Shown here one piece after another: positions 26,650 to 34,579 of a stretch of 64,000 nt of DNA; positions within the stretch are counted from its first letter, which is position 1; each line of letters starts with the position of its first letter. Below the pieces are notes generated by a model, which was not told the origin of the DNA, searched no databases, and saw only the letters and a program-made list of their open reading frames with translations. The stretch is from Rhodospirillaceae bacterium (lineage in GTDB: Bacteria; Pseudomonadota; Alphaproteobacteria; GCA-2731375), in the NCBI GenBank assembly GCA_018660265.1, contig JABJKS010000121.1, forward strand, positions 93,527-157,526. The letters are read 5' to 3'. The translations under genes and the position numbers were made by a program.

Positions 26650-27702
26650 ATGAACTCGTCCACTTCGAATAAAGGCTTAATGGAACGCCTGGCCGACGGC
26701 CCGGTCATTTGTGCTGAGGGTTACCTGTTTGAGCTTGAACGCCGGGGCTACTTGCAGGCGGGTGCGTTCGTGCCGGAGGCGGTATTGGATCATCCTGACG
26801 AGGTGCGCCAGTTACATCGCGAATTCGTTCATGCGGGTTCTGATGTGGTGGAGGCGTTCACATATTATGGCCACCGGGAAAAACTGCGCCTGATCGGTAA
26901 GGAACATTTGCTGGAAGACCTCAATCGGGAAGCCCTGCGCATCGCGAGCGAAGTTGCACAGGAAAGCGGTACATTGCTGGCCGGCAATATCTGCAACACA
27001 AATTTATTTGAGCCTGATAGCGCCGAAAGCGAAAAACAGGTGCGTGCCATGTTTGAAGAGCAGGTCGCCTGGGCGGTGGAGGCGAATGCGGAACTTATTA
27101 TCGGTGAAACCTTTTCCTATACGGCAGAAGCGTTGATCGCCTTGGATGTGATCAAACAGACAAAGCTGCCGGCGGTTATCACCATGGCCTTTCATCGCAC
27201 GGATACCACACGGGAAGGGCATACGGCAGGGGAATCCTGCAAGCGCATCGCCGATGGCGGCGCGGATGTGGCCGGCCTGAACTGTTGCCGTGGGCCCTGG
27301 ACCATGCTGCCTCTGTTGGCGGATGTCTGCGCCAGCATCGATATCCCCGTGGCCGCCCTACCGGTGCCCTATCGCACCCACGCGGATGAGCCAACGTTCC
27401 AATCCCTGCGGGACCCCGGTTGTAGCTGTCTGCCGACGGAAATGCCGTTTCCCACAGCCTTGGACCCGTTCACCTGTAACCGGTTCGAAATCGCCGACTT
27501 TACGAAACAGGCGCTGGATATGGGTGTCAGTTATTTCGGGGTTTGTTGCGGCGGTGCGCCCCATCATGTGCGCGCCATTGCAGAGGCCCTGGGCCGCACG
27601 CCGCCTGCCTCCCGCTATTCACCGGATATGTCGAAGCATGCGTTTTTCGGCACCAATGCCATGTTGCAGGATCACAACACGAATGCCAGCGACCAGATTT
27701 AA
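26650..27702 (+). CDS. Betaine-homocysteine S-methyltransferase-like protein
   Basis: 350 aa from ATG 26650, placed 8 nt after 'ggagg' (26637-26641); a GTG at 26644 is too close to that site. The N-terminus 'ICAEGYLFELERRGYLQAG' is very close to eukaryotic BHMT. The zinc-binding cysteines are C212 ('GLNCCRG') and C299/C300 ('GVCCGGAPHH'), equivalent to the three zinc cysteines of human BHMT. It would transfer a methyl group from glycine betaine (or a sulfonium such as DMSP-derived compounds) to homocysteine, giving methionine and dimethylglycine. The next gene encodes a dimethylglycine/sarcosine dehydrogenase-like flavoprotein, the expected following step. Confidence 0.87.
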   Translation: MNSSTSNKGLMERLADGPVICAEGYLFELERRGYLQAGAFVPEAVLDHPDEVRQLHREFVHAGSDVVEAFTYYGHREKLRLIGKEHLLEDLNREALRIASEVAQESGTLLAGNICNTNLFEPDSAESEKQVRAMFEEQVAWAVEANAELIIGETFSYTAEALIALDVIKQTKLPAVITMAFHRTDTTREGHTAGESCKRIADGGADVAGLNCCRGPWTMLPLLADVCASIDIPVAALPVPYRTHADEPTFQSLRDPGCSCLPTEMPFPTALDPFTCNRFEIADFTKQALDMGVSYFGVCCGGAPHHVRAIAEALGRTPPASRYSPDMSKHAFFGTNAMLQDHNTNASDQI

Positions 27703-30113
27703 CCCCGCAGGCGCTCTCCCTTTGGATCAAACAGCGGCTCGGTGATCAGGATTGCCGGGCGCAGTTCGCCCAGAATCTCGATCTCGAATGCGGCACCCGG
27801 GGCGATCATCTCCACGGGTACAAAACCAAGGGCGACGCTTTTGCCTACGTAGTGGGCATAGCCGCCTGATGTGACCAATCCAACCACGGCGTCGTCTTTC
27901 CAGATCGGCTCATCGGCCCAGACATCGGCATCGCCCGCCTCCACCACCAGGGCGACAAGGCGGCGATTGGGTGGATTGTCGCGCTCCGCCAGGGCGGCCT
28001 CCCGCCCGATGAAGTCGCCCTTGTCAAAATTGATAAAGCGGTCCAGGCCGGTCTCCATGGCCGTGTAGTCGGGTTTGTATTCCCGCAGCCAGGAGCCGAA
28101 ATTCTTTTCCAACCGTAGGGACATCATGGCCCGCATCCCAAAGGGGCGCAGGTTATATTCCACACCCGCATCGCTCAGAATACCAAAAAGCGCTGCCTGA
28201 TTTTCGCGCAGCACATAGATTTCATATCCCAGATCCCCGGTGTAGGAAATCCGGGATACGATGGCTTGTAACTCGCCTACCGCCATTTCCCGAACGCTCA
28301 AGAACGGGAAGTTGGCTGTCGACAGATCCTGGTTGGTGACCCGGGCGAGTAGGTCGCGGGCCAACGGGCCGGCGATCTGAAAGCCGATGCGTTCATCGGA
28401 AACATTCCGAATGGCAACGCCGGGGCTGGGCAATTGCCCTTCGAACCAGCGCATATGATAAGCCTGGGCCGCATAAGATCCCGTGACCTGGAAGTGATCT
28501 TCGCCGATGTGGGAGACGGTCAGATCACCGATCAATTTACCTAAGGGGTTCAACATCGGGCTCAGGGTAATGCGGCCGATCTTCGGCATACGGTTGGCCA
28601 GAACCCTGTTCAACCAGGCCTCTGCGCCGGGACCGGTCACATCAAATTTCGAAAAATTGTGGATCTCGTTCAGGCCGACCCCTGTGCGCACAGCGTGGCA
28701 TTCGGCCCCAACAATGTCATGCGCGTTGGAGCGCCGGAAACTGGGGGTCTCGTACGGCTCCTCTCCTGCCGGGGCGAAATAGTTCACGACCTCCATGCCA
28801 TAAGCGGCACCAAAGACCGCGTTCTGCGGCTTCCACAGATCATAGGCGGGGGTGGTGTGCAGGGGCCGCGCGGCGGGTAGTTCTTCGTTCGGATAGGTAA
28901 TGGCAAAACGCCGCTGGTAATTTTCCATCACCTTCACACGGGTGAAATCCGGCGTGGTGTAATCGCCATAGCGGGCCACATCCATGGCGAAAACATCTGA
29001 TGACGGCTCCCCCTCAATCATCCACTCGGCCACTGTCCGGCCGACGCCGCCGCCCTGACTGAACCCGGCCATAACAGCGCAGGCGGACCAATAACCGGGC
29101 AGTCCCGGCACGGGCCCCACCAATGGATTGCCGTCGGGGGCAAAGGTAAAGGGGCCATTGATAACCCGCTTGATCCCGGCCTCCGCCAGGCAGGGATATC
29201 TGTGGTAGGCCTCTGCCAAGGGTGCCTCAATACGATCCAGATTATCGGGCAGCAATTCGGCCCCGAAATCCCACGATGTGCCGCCCACCGCCCAGGGTTC
29301 GCAGGCCTGTTCATAAATACCGATAACCAGGCCGCGGCCTTCCTGTCGGAAATAGCTTTCCCCCGCCGGGTCCATAATATGTGGCAGTTCGGTGTCCCGC
29401 TCGTACACTTCGGCAATATCGTCTGTGACCAGATATTGATGCTCCATGGGGTGGAGGGGCAGATAGACGCCGGCCATGGCACCGACCTCGCGGGCCCAAA
29501 GACCGGCGGCGTTGATCACGTATTCGCAATTGATCGTGCCCTGTTCCGTTACCACGTCCCAACTGTCATCGGGCTTTCGGTTCAACTCCAACACCCGATT
29601 GCGCAGATAAATCTCCGCCCCGCCCATACGCGCGGCCTTGGCATAGGCTTGGGTGGTGCCCGATGGGTCGAGGTGGCCGTCCAGTGGATCGTACAGGCCG
29701 CCCAGAATGTCATCGATATTCAGTACCGGGCATAATTCCTTGATCTCGGCGGGCGATATGATTTCCGTATCGAGATCCATATTGCGATGCTTGGCGCGTT
29801 CTGCCTTGAGGAAATCCAAGCGATCAGGGTCCGTCGCGATTGTTACCCCGCCGACGTGATGCAGGCCGCAGGATTGCCCGGTAATCTCCTCCAACTCCCG
29901 ATACAGGCGAATGGTATAGCCCTGCAGGGCGGCAATATTCGGGTCTGCGTTGAGGGTATGGAAGCCGCCTGCGGCATGCCAGGTGGAGCCTGATGTCAGC
30001 TCCGCCCGTTCGACCAGGACAACATCGTCCCAGCCGAACTTGGTCAGATGATACAGAACACTACAACCGACGACGCCGCCACCGATGACAACAACACGCG
30101 CATGAGATTTCAT
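27699..30113 (-). CDS. Dimethylglycine/sarcosine dehydrogenase-like FAD protein with GcvT domain
   Basis: 804 aa. The DAO-type FAD domain opens with 'VVVIGGGVVGCSVLYHL'; H46 in 'SGSTWHAAGG' matches the covalently flavinylated histidine of dimethylglycine dehydrogenase. The C-terminal half (about 430-800) is a GcvT/aminomethyltransferase domain ('VGLNEIHNFSKFDVTGPGAEA', 'YTGDLGYEIYV') that hands the removed methyl group to tetrahydrofolate. It converts dimethylglycine to sarcosine, or sarcosine to glycine. It ends tail-to-tail with the BHMT gene (4-bp overlap), so the two are opposite-strand neighbours, not an operon. Confidence 0.88.
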   Translation of the reverse strand: MKSHARVVVIGGGVVGCSVLYHLTKFGWDDVVLVERAELTSGSTWHAAGGFHTLNADPNIAALQGYTIRLYRELEEITGQSCGLHHVGGVTIATDPDRLDFLKAERAKHRNMDLDTEIISPAEIKELCPVLNIDDILGGLYDPLDGHLDPSGTTQAYAKAARMGGAEIYLRNRVLELNRKPDDSWDVVTEQGTINCEYVINAAGLWAREVGAMAGVYLPLHPMEHQYLVTDDIAEVYERDTELPHIMDPAGESYFRQEGRGLVIGIYEQACEPWAVGGTSWDFGAELLPDNLDRIEAPLAEAYHRYPCLAEAGIKRVINGPFTFAPDGNPLVGPVPGLPGYWSACAVMAGFSQGGGVGRTVAEWMIEGEPSSDVFAMDVARYGDYTTPDFTRVKVMENYQRRFAITYPNEELPAARPLHTTPAYDLWKPQNAVFGAAYGMEVVNYFAPAGEEPYETPSFRRSNAHDIVGAECHAVRTGVGLNEIHNFSKFDVTGPGAEAWLNRVLANRMPKIGRITLSPMLNPLGKLIGDLTVSHIGEDHFQVTGSYAAQAYHMRWFEGQLPSPGVAIRNVSDERIGFQIAGPLARDLLARVTNQDLSTANFPFLSVREMAVGELQAIVSRISYTGDLGYEIYVLRENQAALFGILSDAGVEYNLRPFGMRAMMSLRLEKNFGSWLREYKPDYTAMETGLDRFINFDKGDFIGREAALAERDNPPNRRLVALVVEAGDADVWADEPIWKDDAVVGLVTSGGYAHYVGKSVALGFVPVEMIAPGAAFEIEILGELRPAILITEPLFDPKGERLRG

Positions 30114-30190
30114 GGCAGATCTCTCTTTTTTCCAAGGTTCTTTATCTCGGGTCCTTTGGCATTATCTCTCAATTACGCTAGAAGGGAACC

Positions 30191-30922
30191 ATGTTGGTGA
30201 ATGGGTTGGTGAACATGTTGGTCAATGGGGCTGCCTTGGTTGCGCATCATTCCGGTGCCTTATTCTGGCCGGAGCAATCACTGTTGATGGTCGCCGATCT
30301 GCATTTGGAAAAAGGCTCCGCCCGTGCCGCGACCCATCATTTCCTTCCCCCCTACGACACAGCGGCGACCTTGCGCCGGCTAGGGGCTGTTATCGCGGAA
30401 TTCGATCCGGCAACCGTTGTCTGCCTGGGTGACAGTTTTCATGACCGCGCAGCGGAGGCGCGATTGGGCGAAGAAGATATTGATGCCATCAAGGCCCTGA
30501 CCGATGGACGGGAATGGCTGTGGCTTCTCGGCAATCACGATCCACAACCGCCATTGTATTTGGGCGGCAACGGGGTGGCGGCATTACATCGCGGGGCATT
30601 GACCCTGCAGCATCAGGCCAAAGGTGTAGTGGCGGGAGAGGTGGCTGGGCATCTGCATCCAAAGGCCAGTGTCCGGCTGCGGGGCCGGCGGTTGACGCGG
30701 CGCTGCTTCATTACCGACGATTTGCGTTTGGTCTTGCCCGCGTTCGGGGCCTATGCCGGTGGTCTGGATGTGGCCGACCCGGCTTTTGCCGCTATATTTC
30801 CAGGCCCATTCAAGGTCTATCTATTGGGCCAGGACAAGGTACATGTATTTCCGTCCAATCGCCTTGCCCTGCCGTCCGGCGAAGACGGTGTCATGCACCG
30901 GCTAGCCGCCAAACAGCCGTGA
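30191..30922 (+). CDS. pdeM: Ligase-associated DNA damage response endonuclease PdeM
   Basis: 243-aa calcineurin-like metallophosphoesterase. Metal motifs: 'LMVADLHLEKGSAR' (DxH), 'VCLGDSFHD' (GDxxxD), 'LLGNHDPQPP' (GNHD) and 'GEVAGHLHPKASV' (GHxH). The length and the ending 'GQDKVHVFPSNRL' match PdeM, usually encoded with an ATP-dependent DNA ligase, a Lhr-like helicase and an exonuclease in a DNA repair cassette. None of those partners is here. The N-terminus repeats 'MLVNG' (30191 and 30215), encoded by a short repeated sequence, so either ATG could be the start; the first has 'gaaggg' upstream. Confidence 0.85.
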   Translation: MLVNGLVNMLVNGAALVAHHSGALFWPEQSLLMVADLHLEKGSARAATHHFLPPYDTAATLRRLGAVIAEFDPATVVCLGDSFHDRAAEARLGEEDIDAIKALTDGREWLWLLGNHDPQPPLYLGGNGVAALHRGALTLQHQAKGVVAGEVAGHLHPKASVRLRGRRLTRRCFITDDLRLVLPAFGAYAGGLDVADPAFAAIFPGPFKVYLLGQDKVHVFPSNRLALPSGEDGVMHRLAAKQP

Positions 30923-31534
30923 GAGCAGACCCCCGCGTCGGCGCGGTGCCGGCGTTTCCTGTGCGCCCGCCTCCCGCCTTTCGATATCCTGCGCCATGCG
31001 CATGACCTTGCGTTCCAATGGTGCGAGGGCCAGGTTGGCGCGATCTGCCTTGGCCTCCGCTTCCTGCATCCGTGCCTGAATTGGGCCAATGTCTATGTCA
31101 CCGGCGGCTTCCGCGCTCAAATTGATATTTTCCTGCAGCGCCTCGATCTTGGCTTCGAATTCTTCCTCTAATTGCTTGACGCTTTCCATGACCGGGGCCA
31201 CGGTTTCCTCCACCTCGGCCCGGCCCATTCCGTTGCTGCCGCCACCGCCACCGCCATTCATCTGGCGCTGATTTTGTTGTTGAATATGTTCAGACAGCGT
31301 CTCAATCGCGTCAGTCAATTCATGCAAAGGCTGGGCTGGCAATTGCTGTTGCGCTGTTGTTGCAACTTCCTGGCCTTGAATTGATTGTTTTGCGGCATCC
31401 ATGATGGCGCGGTTCAACCATTCACCAATCGTCAAACCGGAACGGCGTGCTGCAACCTTTGCTGCAACACGGCATTCAGGGCGAACCCCTTTAACGCTCC
31501 ATGGTGATTGCTGCGCCATTATATCTAAGCCCAT
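30902..31534 (-). CDS. Hypothetical protein with PodJ/RHH-like N-terminus and coiled coil
   Basis: About 210 aa from ATG 31534 (ATG 31519 is also possible). The N-terminal 'SPWSVKGVRPECRVAAKVAARRSGLTIGEWLNRAI' region (described here, residues about 8-45) resembles the ribbon-helix-helix-like start of alphaproteobacterial polar organisers such as PodJ and Sel1-repeat proteins. The middle is Gln-rich and Gly-rich ('GGGGGGSNGMG'), followed by helices of coiled-coil type ('ESVKQLEEEFEAKIEALQENI'), and the tail is basic ('RRRGGLLSRLFGG'). It may be a short scaffold or localisation protein. It overlaps the pdeM 3' end by 21 bp, tail to tail. Confidence 0.6.
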   Translation of the reverse strand: MGLDIMAQQSPWSVKGVRPECRVAAKVAARRSGLTIGEWLNRAIMDAAKQSIQGQEVATTAQQQLPAQPLHELTDAIETLSEHIQQQNQRQMNGGGGGGSNGMGRAEVEETVAPVMESVKQLEEEFEAKIEALQENINLSAEAAGDIDIGPIQARMQEAEAKADRANLALAPLERKVMRMAQDIERREAGAQETPAPRRRGGLLSRLFGG

Positions 31535-31686
31535 ATTGTCCAAATTTTTAGCACTACCACGCCAAACTAACCCGAAAACAAAGGTGACGCAATGCAGCCT
31601 CGAAATCACCAATTTCCTTGATAATAAAAAGGGTTAGCGGAATTCCATTTGCGGTAGTGCCATGTTGGCCGTGAGGCATACCGGCC

Positions 31687-32673
31687 TTAAACGGCCATTT
31701 GCTCACTGGCCAGGGCGACAATCTTCTCCGGCGTGATGCGAAGCAGATCTTCCAACGGTTTGGCATAGGAAATGGGCGCGCGCGGGGCGCCTAATCGGCG
31801 AATGGGCGCGACCAGGACGTGGGCCATATGCTCTGCCACCGTTGCCGCGATTTCTGCGCCGAAACCACCCACCTGCACCGCTTCATGCACAACCATCAGC
31901 CGCTTGGTTTTTGCTACGGATGCGAAGACCATTTCCTGGTCCCAGGGCCATAAAGTGCGCAGATCAATGATTTCAATATCGATGCCCTGTTCAGCCGCCA
32001 ACAGGGCGGCCTGTTCAGCCTCACCGACCATTTTTGACCATGTTACAAGGGTAATATCAGCCCCCTCGCGGGCCAGTCGGGCCGGGCCCAGGGGGACCAG
32101 ATAATCGTCATCATCAGGCACCTCACCTTCCAAGTCCCAGTTTGCTTTATGTTCAATATAGATCACCGGGTCGTCACAGCGGATGGCCGATTTTAACAGG
32201 CCCTTATTGTCGGCCGGCGTGTAGGGGGCGGCCACGACCAGACCTGGAATATGGGTGTACCAGGCCTCCAACGATTGGGAATGTTGTGCGGCTGATGATC
32301 GCCACATACCACTGGGTTGCCGGATCACCATGGGCACCCGGGCCTGGCCGCCAAACATAAAGCGCGCTTTGGCGGCCTGATTGACCATTTCATCCACGGC
32401 GCACAGGGCAAAATCGGCAAAGCGCATCTCCACCACCGGGCGGGTACCAACCAAGGCCGCACCCACCGATGCGCCCATGATCGTTGCCTCGGATATAGGT
32501 GTGTCGGCAATGCGCTCCGGTCCGAATTCTTCCACCAGGCCTTTGTATTGGCCAAACACACCGCCCCGGCCCAAATCCTCGCCCAGGGCCCAGACCCGTT
32601 TGTCCCGACGCATTTCCTCTGCCACTGCCTGGCGCGCGGCTTCCTGATAGCTGATGATACTCATGGTACTCAT
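31687..32673 (-). CDS. 2-oxoacid dehydrogenase E1 component, beta subunit
   Basis: 328 aa from ATG 32673, whose 'ATGA' overlaps the stop codon of the alpha gene; the frame is open 15 nt further upstream. It has the transketolase central and C-terminal domains of E1 beta: 'ISEATIMGASVGAAL', 'RFMFGGQARVPMVIRQPSG', 'LEAWYTHIPGLVVAAPYTP' and 'VHEAVQVGGFGAEIAA'. With the alpha subunit it decarboxylates a 2-oxoacid (pyruvate, branched-chain) or acetoin using TPP. No E2 or E3 gene is beside it, so it either borrows them or works in another reaction. Confidence 0.9.
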   Translation of the reverse strand: MSTMSIISYQEAARQAVAEEMRRDKRVWALGEDLGRGGVFGQYKGLVEEFGPERIADTPISEATIMGASVGAALVGTRPVVEMRFADFALCAVDEMVNQAAKARFMFGGQARVPMVIRQPSGMWRSSAAQHSQSLEAWYTHIPGLVVAAPYTPADNKGLLKSAIRCDDPVIYIEHKANWDLEGEVPDDDDYLVPLGPARLAREGADITLVTWSKMVGEAEQAALLAAEQGIDIEIIDLRTLWPWDQEMVFASVAKTKRLMVVHEAVQVGGFGAEIAATVAEHMAHVLVAPIRRLGAPRAPISYAKPLEDLLRITPEKIVALASEQMAV

Positions 32674-33686
32674 GACTGGGCCTCCCAAACTGGTGCGCCG
32701 ACATCCTGGATATCGGCAAATGCATGTTCCAGCGCAGGGGTATCGGCGGCATCCGCCGCTTCAGAAACCCGGCTCATTTCTCCCGTAGCGGCACTGTCGA
32801 TGGCGGCCAGATCGCTATCGGCCAGGCCCAGGCGGCGCAATTCGTCCGCCGCGCGGATAAGCGGATCAACATCCCATTGTGCCGCCGCTTGGTCCTGATC
32901 CCGATACAAGGCCGGATCCATAGACGTGTGGCCCTTCAGACGATAGGTATTTGCGGAGAGAAACATGGGCCCGCTGCCACCGCGAATGCGGGGGATCAGA
33001 TCTGCCACCAGAGCATCCACCGCAGCGACGTCGTTGCCATCTACCGTGTGCGCTTCCAGCCCAAGGCTTTCCGCCCGTGCATTGGCCCCGCCGCCACCCG
33101 TGACCGCATCGGAATGGGTGGTGGAGGCAAAGCCGTTCTGTTCGCAAACAAACAGCACCGATAATTTGAACACCGTGGCCCAGTTCAAGGCCTCCATAAA
33201 GGGGCCGCGATTGATGGCACCATCGCCAAAGAAACAGACGACAACGCGATCTTCACCCATCAACTTGGCACCATGTGCTGCCCCCACGGCAATGGGTAGG
33301 CCGGCAGCGACAACGCCGTTGGCACCCAGCATGCCGACCTCAAAATCCGCAATATGCATAGAGCCGCCCTTGCCACCACAGGTACCGCCTTCCTTGCCAA
33401 ACAATTCCAACATCATGGCGCCCGGGTCCGTCCCCTTGGCAATGCAATGGCCGTGGCCGCGATGGGTGGTGGTAATCTGATCCGTTTGACGCAGATTGGC
33501 GCAGACCCCTGCAGCAATCGCTTCCTGACCGATGGAGAGATGCACCGCCCCCCCGACCTGGCCTGTGATGGAGGCTTTTTCCGCCGCCTCCTCAAAAGCG
33601 CGAATTCGGCGCATTGTACGATAAAGATCGACCAGACGGTCCCGGTCGATATTATGGCCGTCGGTACTAGTTGCTTGGCGCGACAT
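32670..33686 (-). CDS. 2-oxoacid dehydrogenase E1 component, alpha subunit
   Basis: 338 aa. The TPP motif runs from 'VCFFGDGAINRGPFMEALNW' to 'FVCEQN'. 'HLSIGQEAIAAGVCANL' and 'HRGHGHCIAKG' are the usual substrate-side elements of pyruvate/acetoin/branched-chain E1 alpha; the C-terminal 'YRLKGHTSMDPALYRD' is the family's phosphorylation-loop region. It forms a heterotetramer with E1 beta, encoded directly downstream. Divergent from the unrecognised gene at 33755; the 68-bp spacer must contain both promoters. Confidence 0.9.
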   Translation of the reverse strand: MSRQATSTDGHNIDRDRLVDLYRTMRRIRAFEEAAEKASITGQVGGAVHLSIGQEAIAAGVCANLRQTDQITTTHRGHGHCIAKGTDPGAMMLELFGKEGGTCGGKGGSMHIADFEVGMLGANGVVAAGLPIAVGAAHGAKLMGEDRVVVCFFGDGAINRGPFMEALNWATVFKLSVLFVCEQNGFASTTHSDAVTGGGGANARAESLGLEAHTVDGNDVAAVDALVADLIPRIRGGSGPMFLSANTYRLKGHTSMDPALYRDQDQAAAQWDVDPLIRAADELRRLGLADSDLAAIDSAATGEMSRVSEAADAADTPALEHAFADIQDVGAPVWEAQS

Positions 33687-33754
33687 GGTTATACTCCATC
33701 AGACTATTCTGATGCCCTTGTAAGGGGTTTTTTGCTTCTATAGAAGAGGTGCCT

Positions 33755-34561
33755 ATGAATATTCAGATCGTTACAGCGACATCGGTCACCAAGCTGGGGC
33801 CGGAACATAACAATCAGGTCCTGATCGCGGGCAGCCACGGCGGTGTCTATGCTGGTTACCTGGCCGCCAAGGCCGGTGCCCGGGCAATAATGTTGAACGA
33901 TGCAGGCGGCGGTCTGGACGGTGCCGGTTTTGCCTCTCTGCCGTATCTGGATGCCTTGGGGCGACCAGGTGCCACCATTGCCCATGACAGCGCGCGCATT
34001 GGTGACGGGGACGACATGGCCGCGCGTGGCGTCATCAGCCACGTTAACGACGCCGCTGCCGCCCTGGGTTGTGCCGTGGGGCAAACTGCCATGGCGTGCG
34101 GCGAGGCAATGAAGGCCGCGCCATTGCCATCGGGGGAAGCACCGGTCTATGAGGAAGCGCGTTTTCAATTTTCACCGGCGGGTGAGACGCCCATCATCTG
34201 GGGCGTAGATTCCGCCTCTCTGTTACGGGAAGAGGATGCGGGCCAGATCGTATTGACCGGCTCCCACGGCGCGTTGCTGGGCGGTGAAGCAGCCTCGGCA
34301 GTGAAATATGACGTCCTGGCCTGCGCCTTTAACGATGCCGGTGTCGGCAGAGAGAGTATTGGCATCACCCGCCTTCCCGCCCTGGACCCGCGCAATATTG
34401 CCGCCGTGACAGTTGATTGTCAGAGCGCGCGCATCGGCGATGCCCGTTCCATGTGGGAAACCGGCATCGTCTCCTATTTAAACGAAACGGCTGCCGCCCT
34501 GGGTGTTAAAGTCGGCGACAGCCTGCAGTCCTTTGCCGAAACAGCCCAAAAAAATGGCTGA
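33755..34561 (+). CDS. Unrecognised protein of two tandem homologous domains
   Basis: 268 aa from ATG 33755, which follows 'agaggt'; a GTG at 33749 is the alternative. I do not recognise the family. Residues about 20-120 and 145-255 are internal repeats: each has a GSHG element ('IAGSHGGVYAG' and 'LTGSHGALLGG'), then 'NDAG', a leucine/proline element ('SLPYLDALGRPGATI' and 'RLPALDPRNIAAVTV'), then 'ARIGD' and 'AAALG'. No signal peptide or membrane segment is apparent. It is 18 bp upstream of a TPP-dependent enzyme and divergent from E1 alpha/beta, so it probably acts with one of these. The conserved His, Asn/Asp and Arg in each repeat suggest a ligand-binding or catalytic role. Confidence 0.75.
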   Translation: MNIQIVTATSVTKLGPEHNNQVLIAGSHGGVYAGYLAAKAGARAIMLNDAGGGLDGAGFASLPYLDALGRPGATIAHDSARIGDGDDMAARGVISHVNDAAAALGCAVGQTAMACGEAMKAAPLPSGEAPVYEEARFQFSPAGETPIIWGVDSASLLREEDAGQIVLTGSHGALLGGEAASAVKYDVLACAFNDAGVGRESIGITRLPALDPRNIAAVTVDCQSARIGDARSMWETGIVSYLNETAAALGVKVGDSLQSFAETAQKNG

Positions 34562-34579
34562 ACAAAAGAAAGTCAGAAC

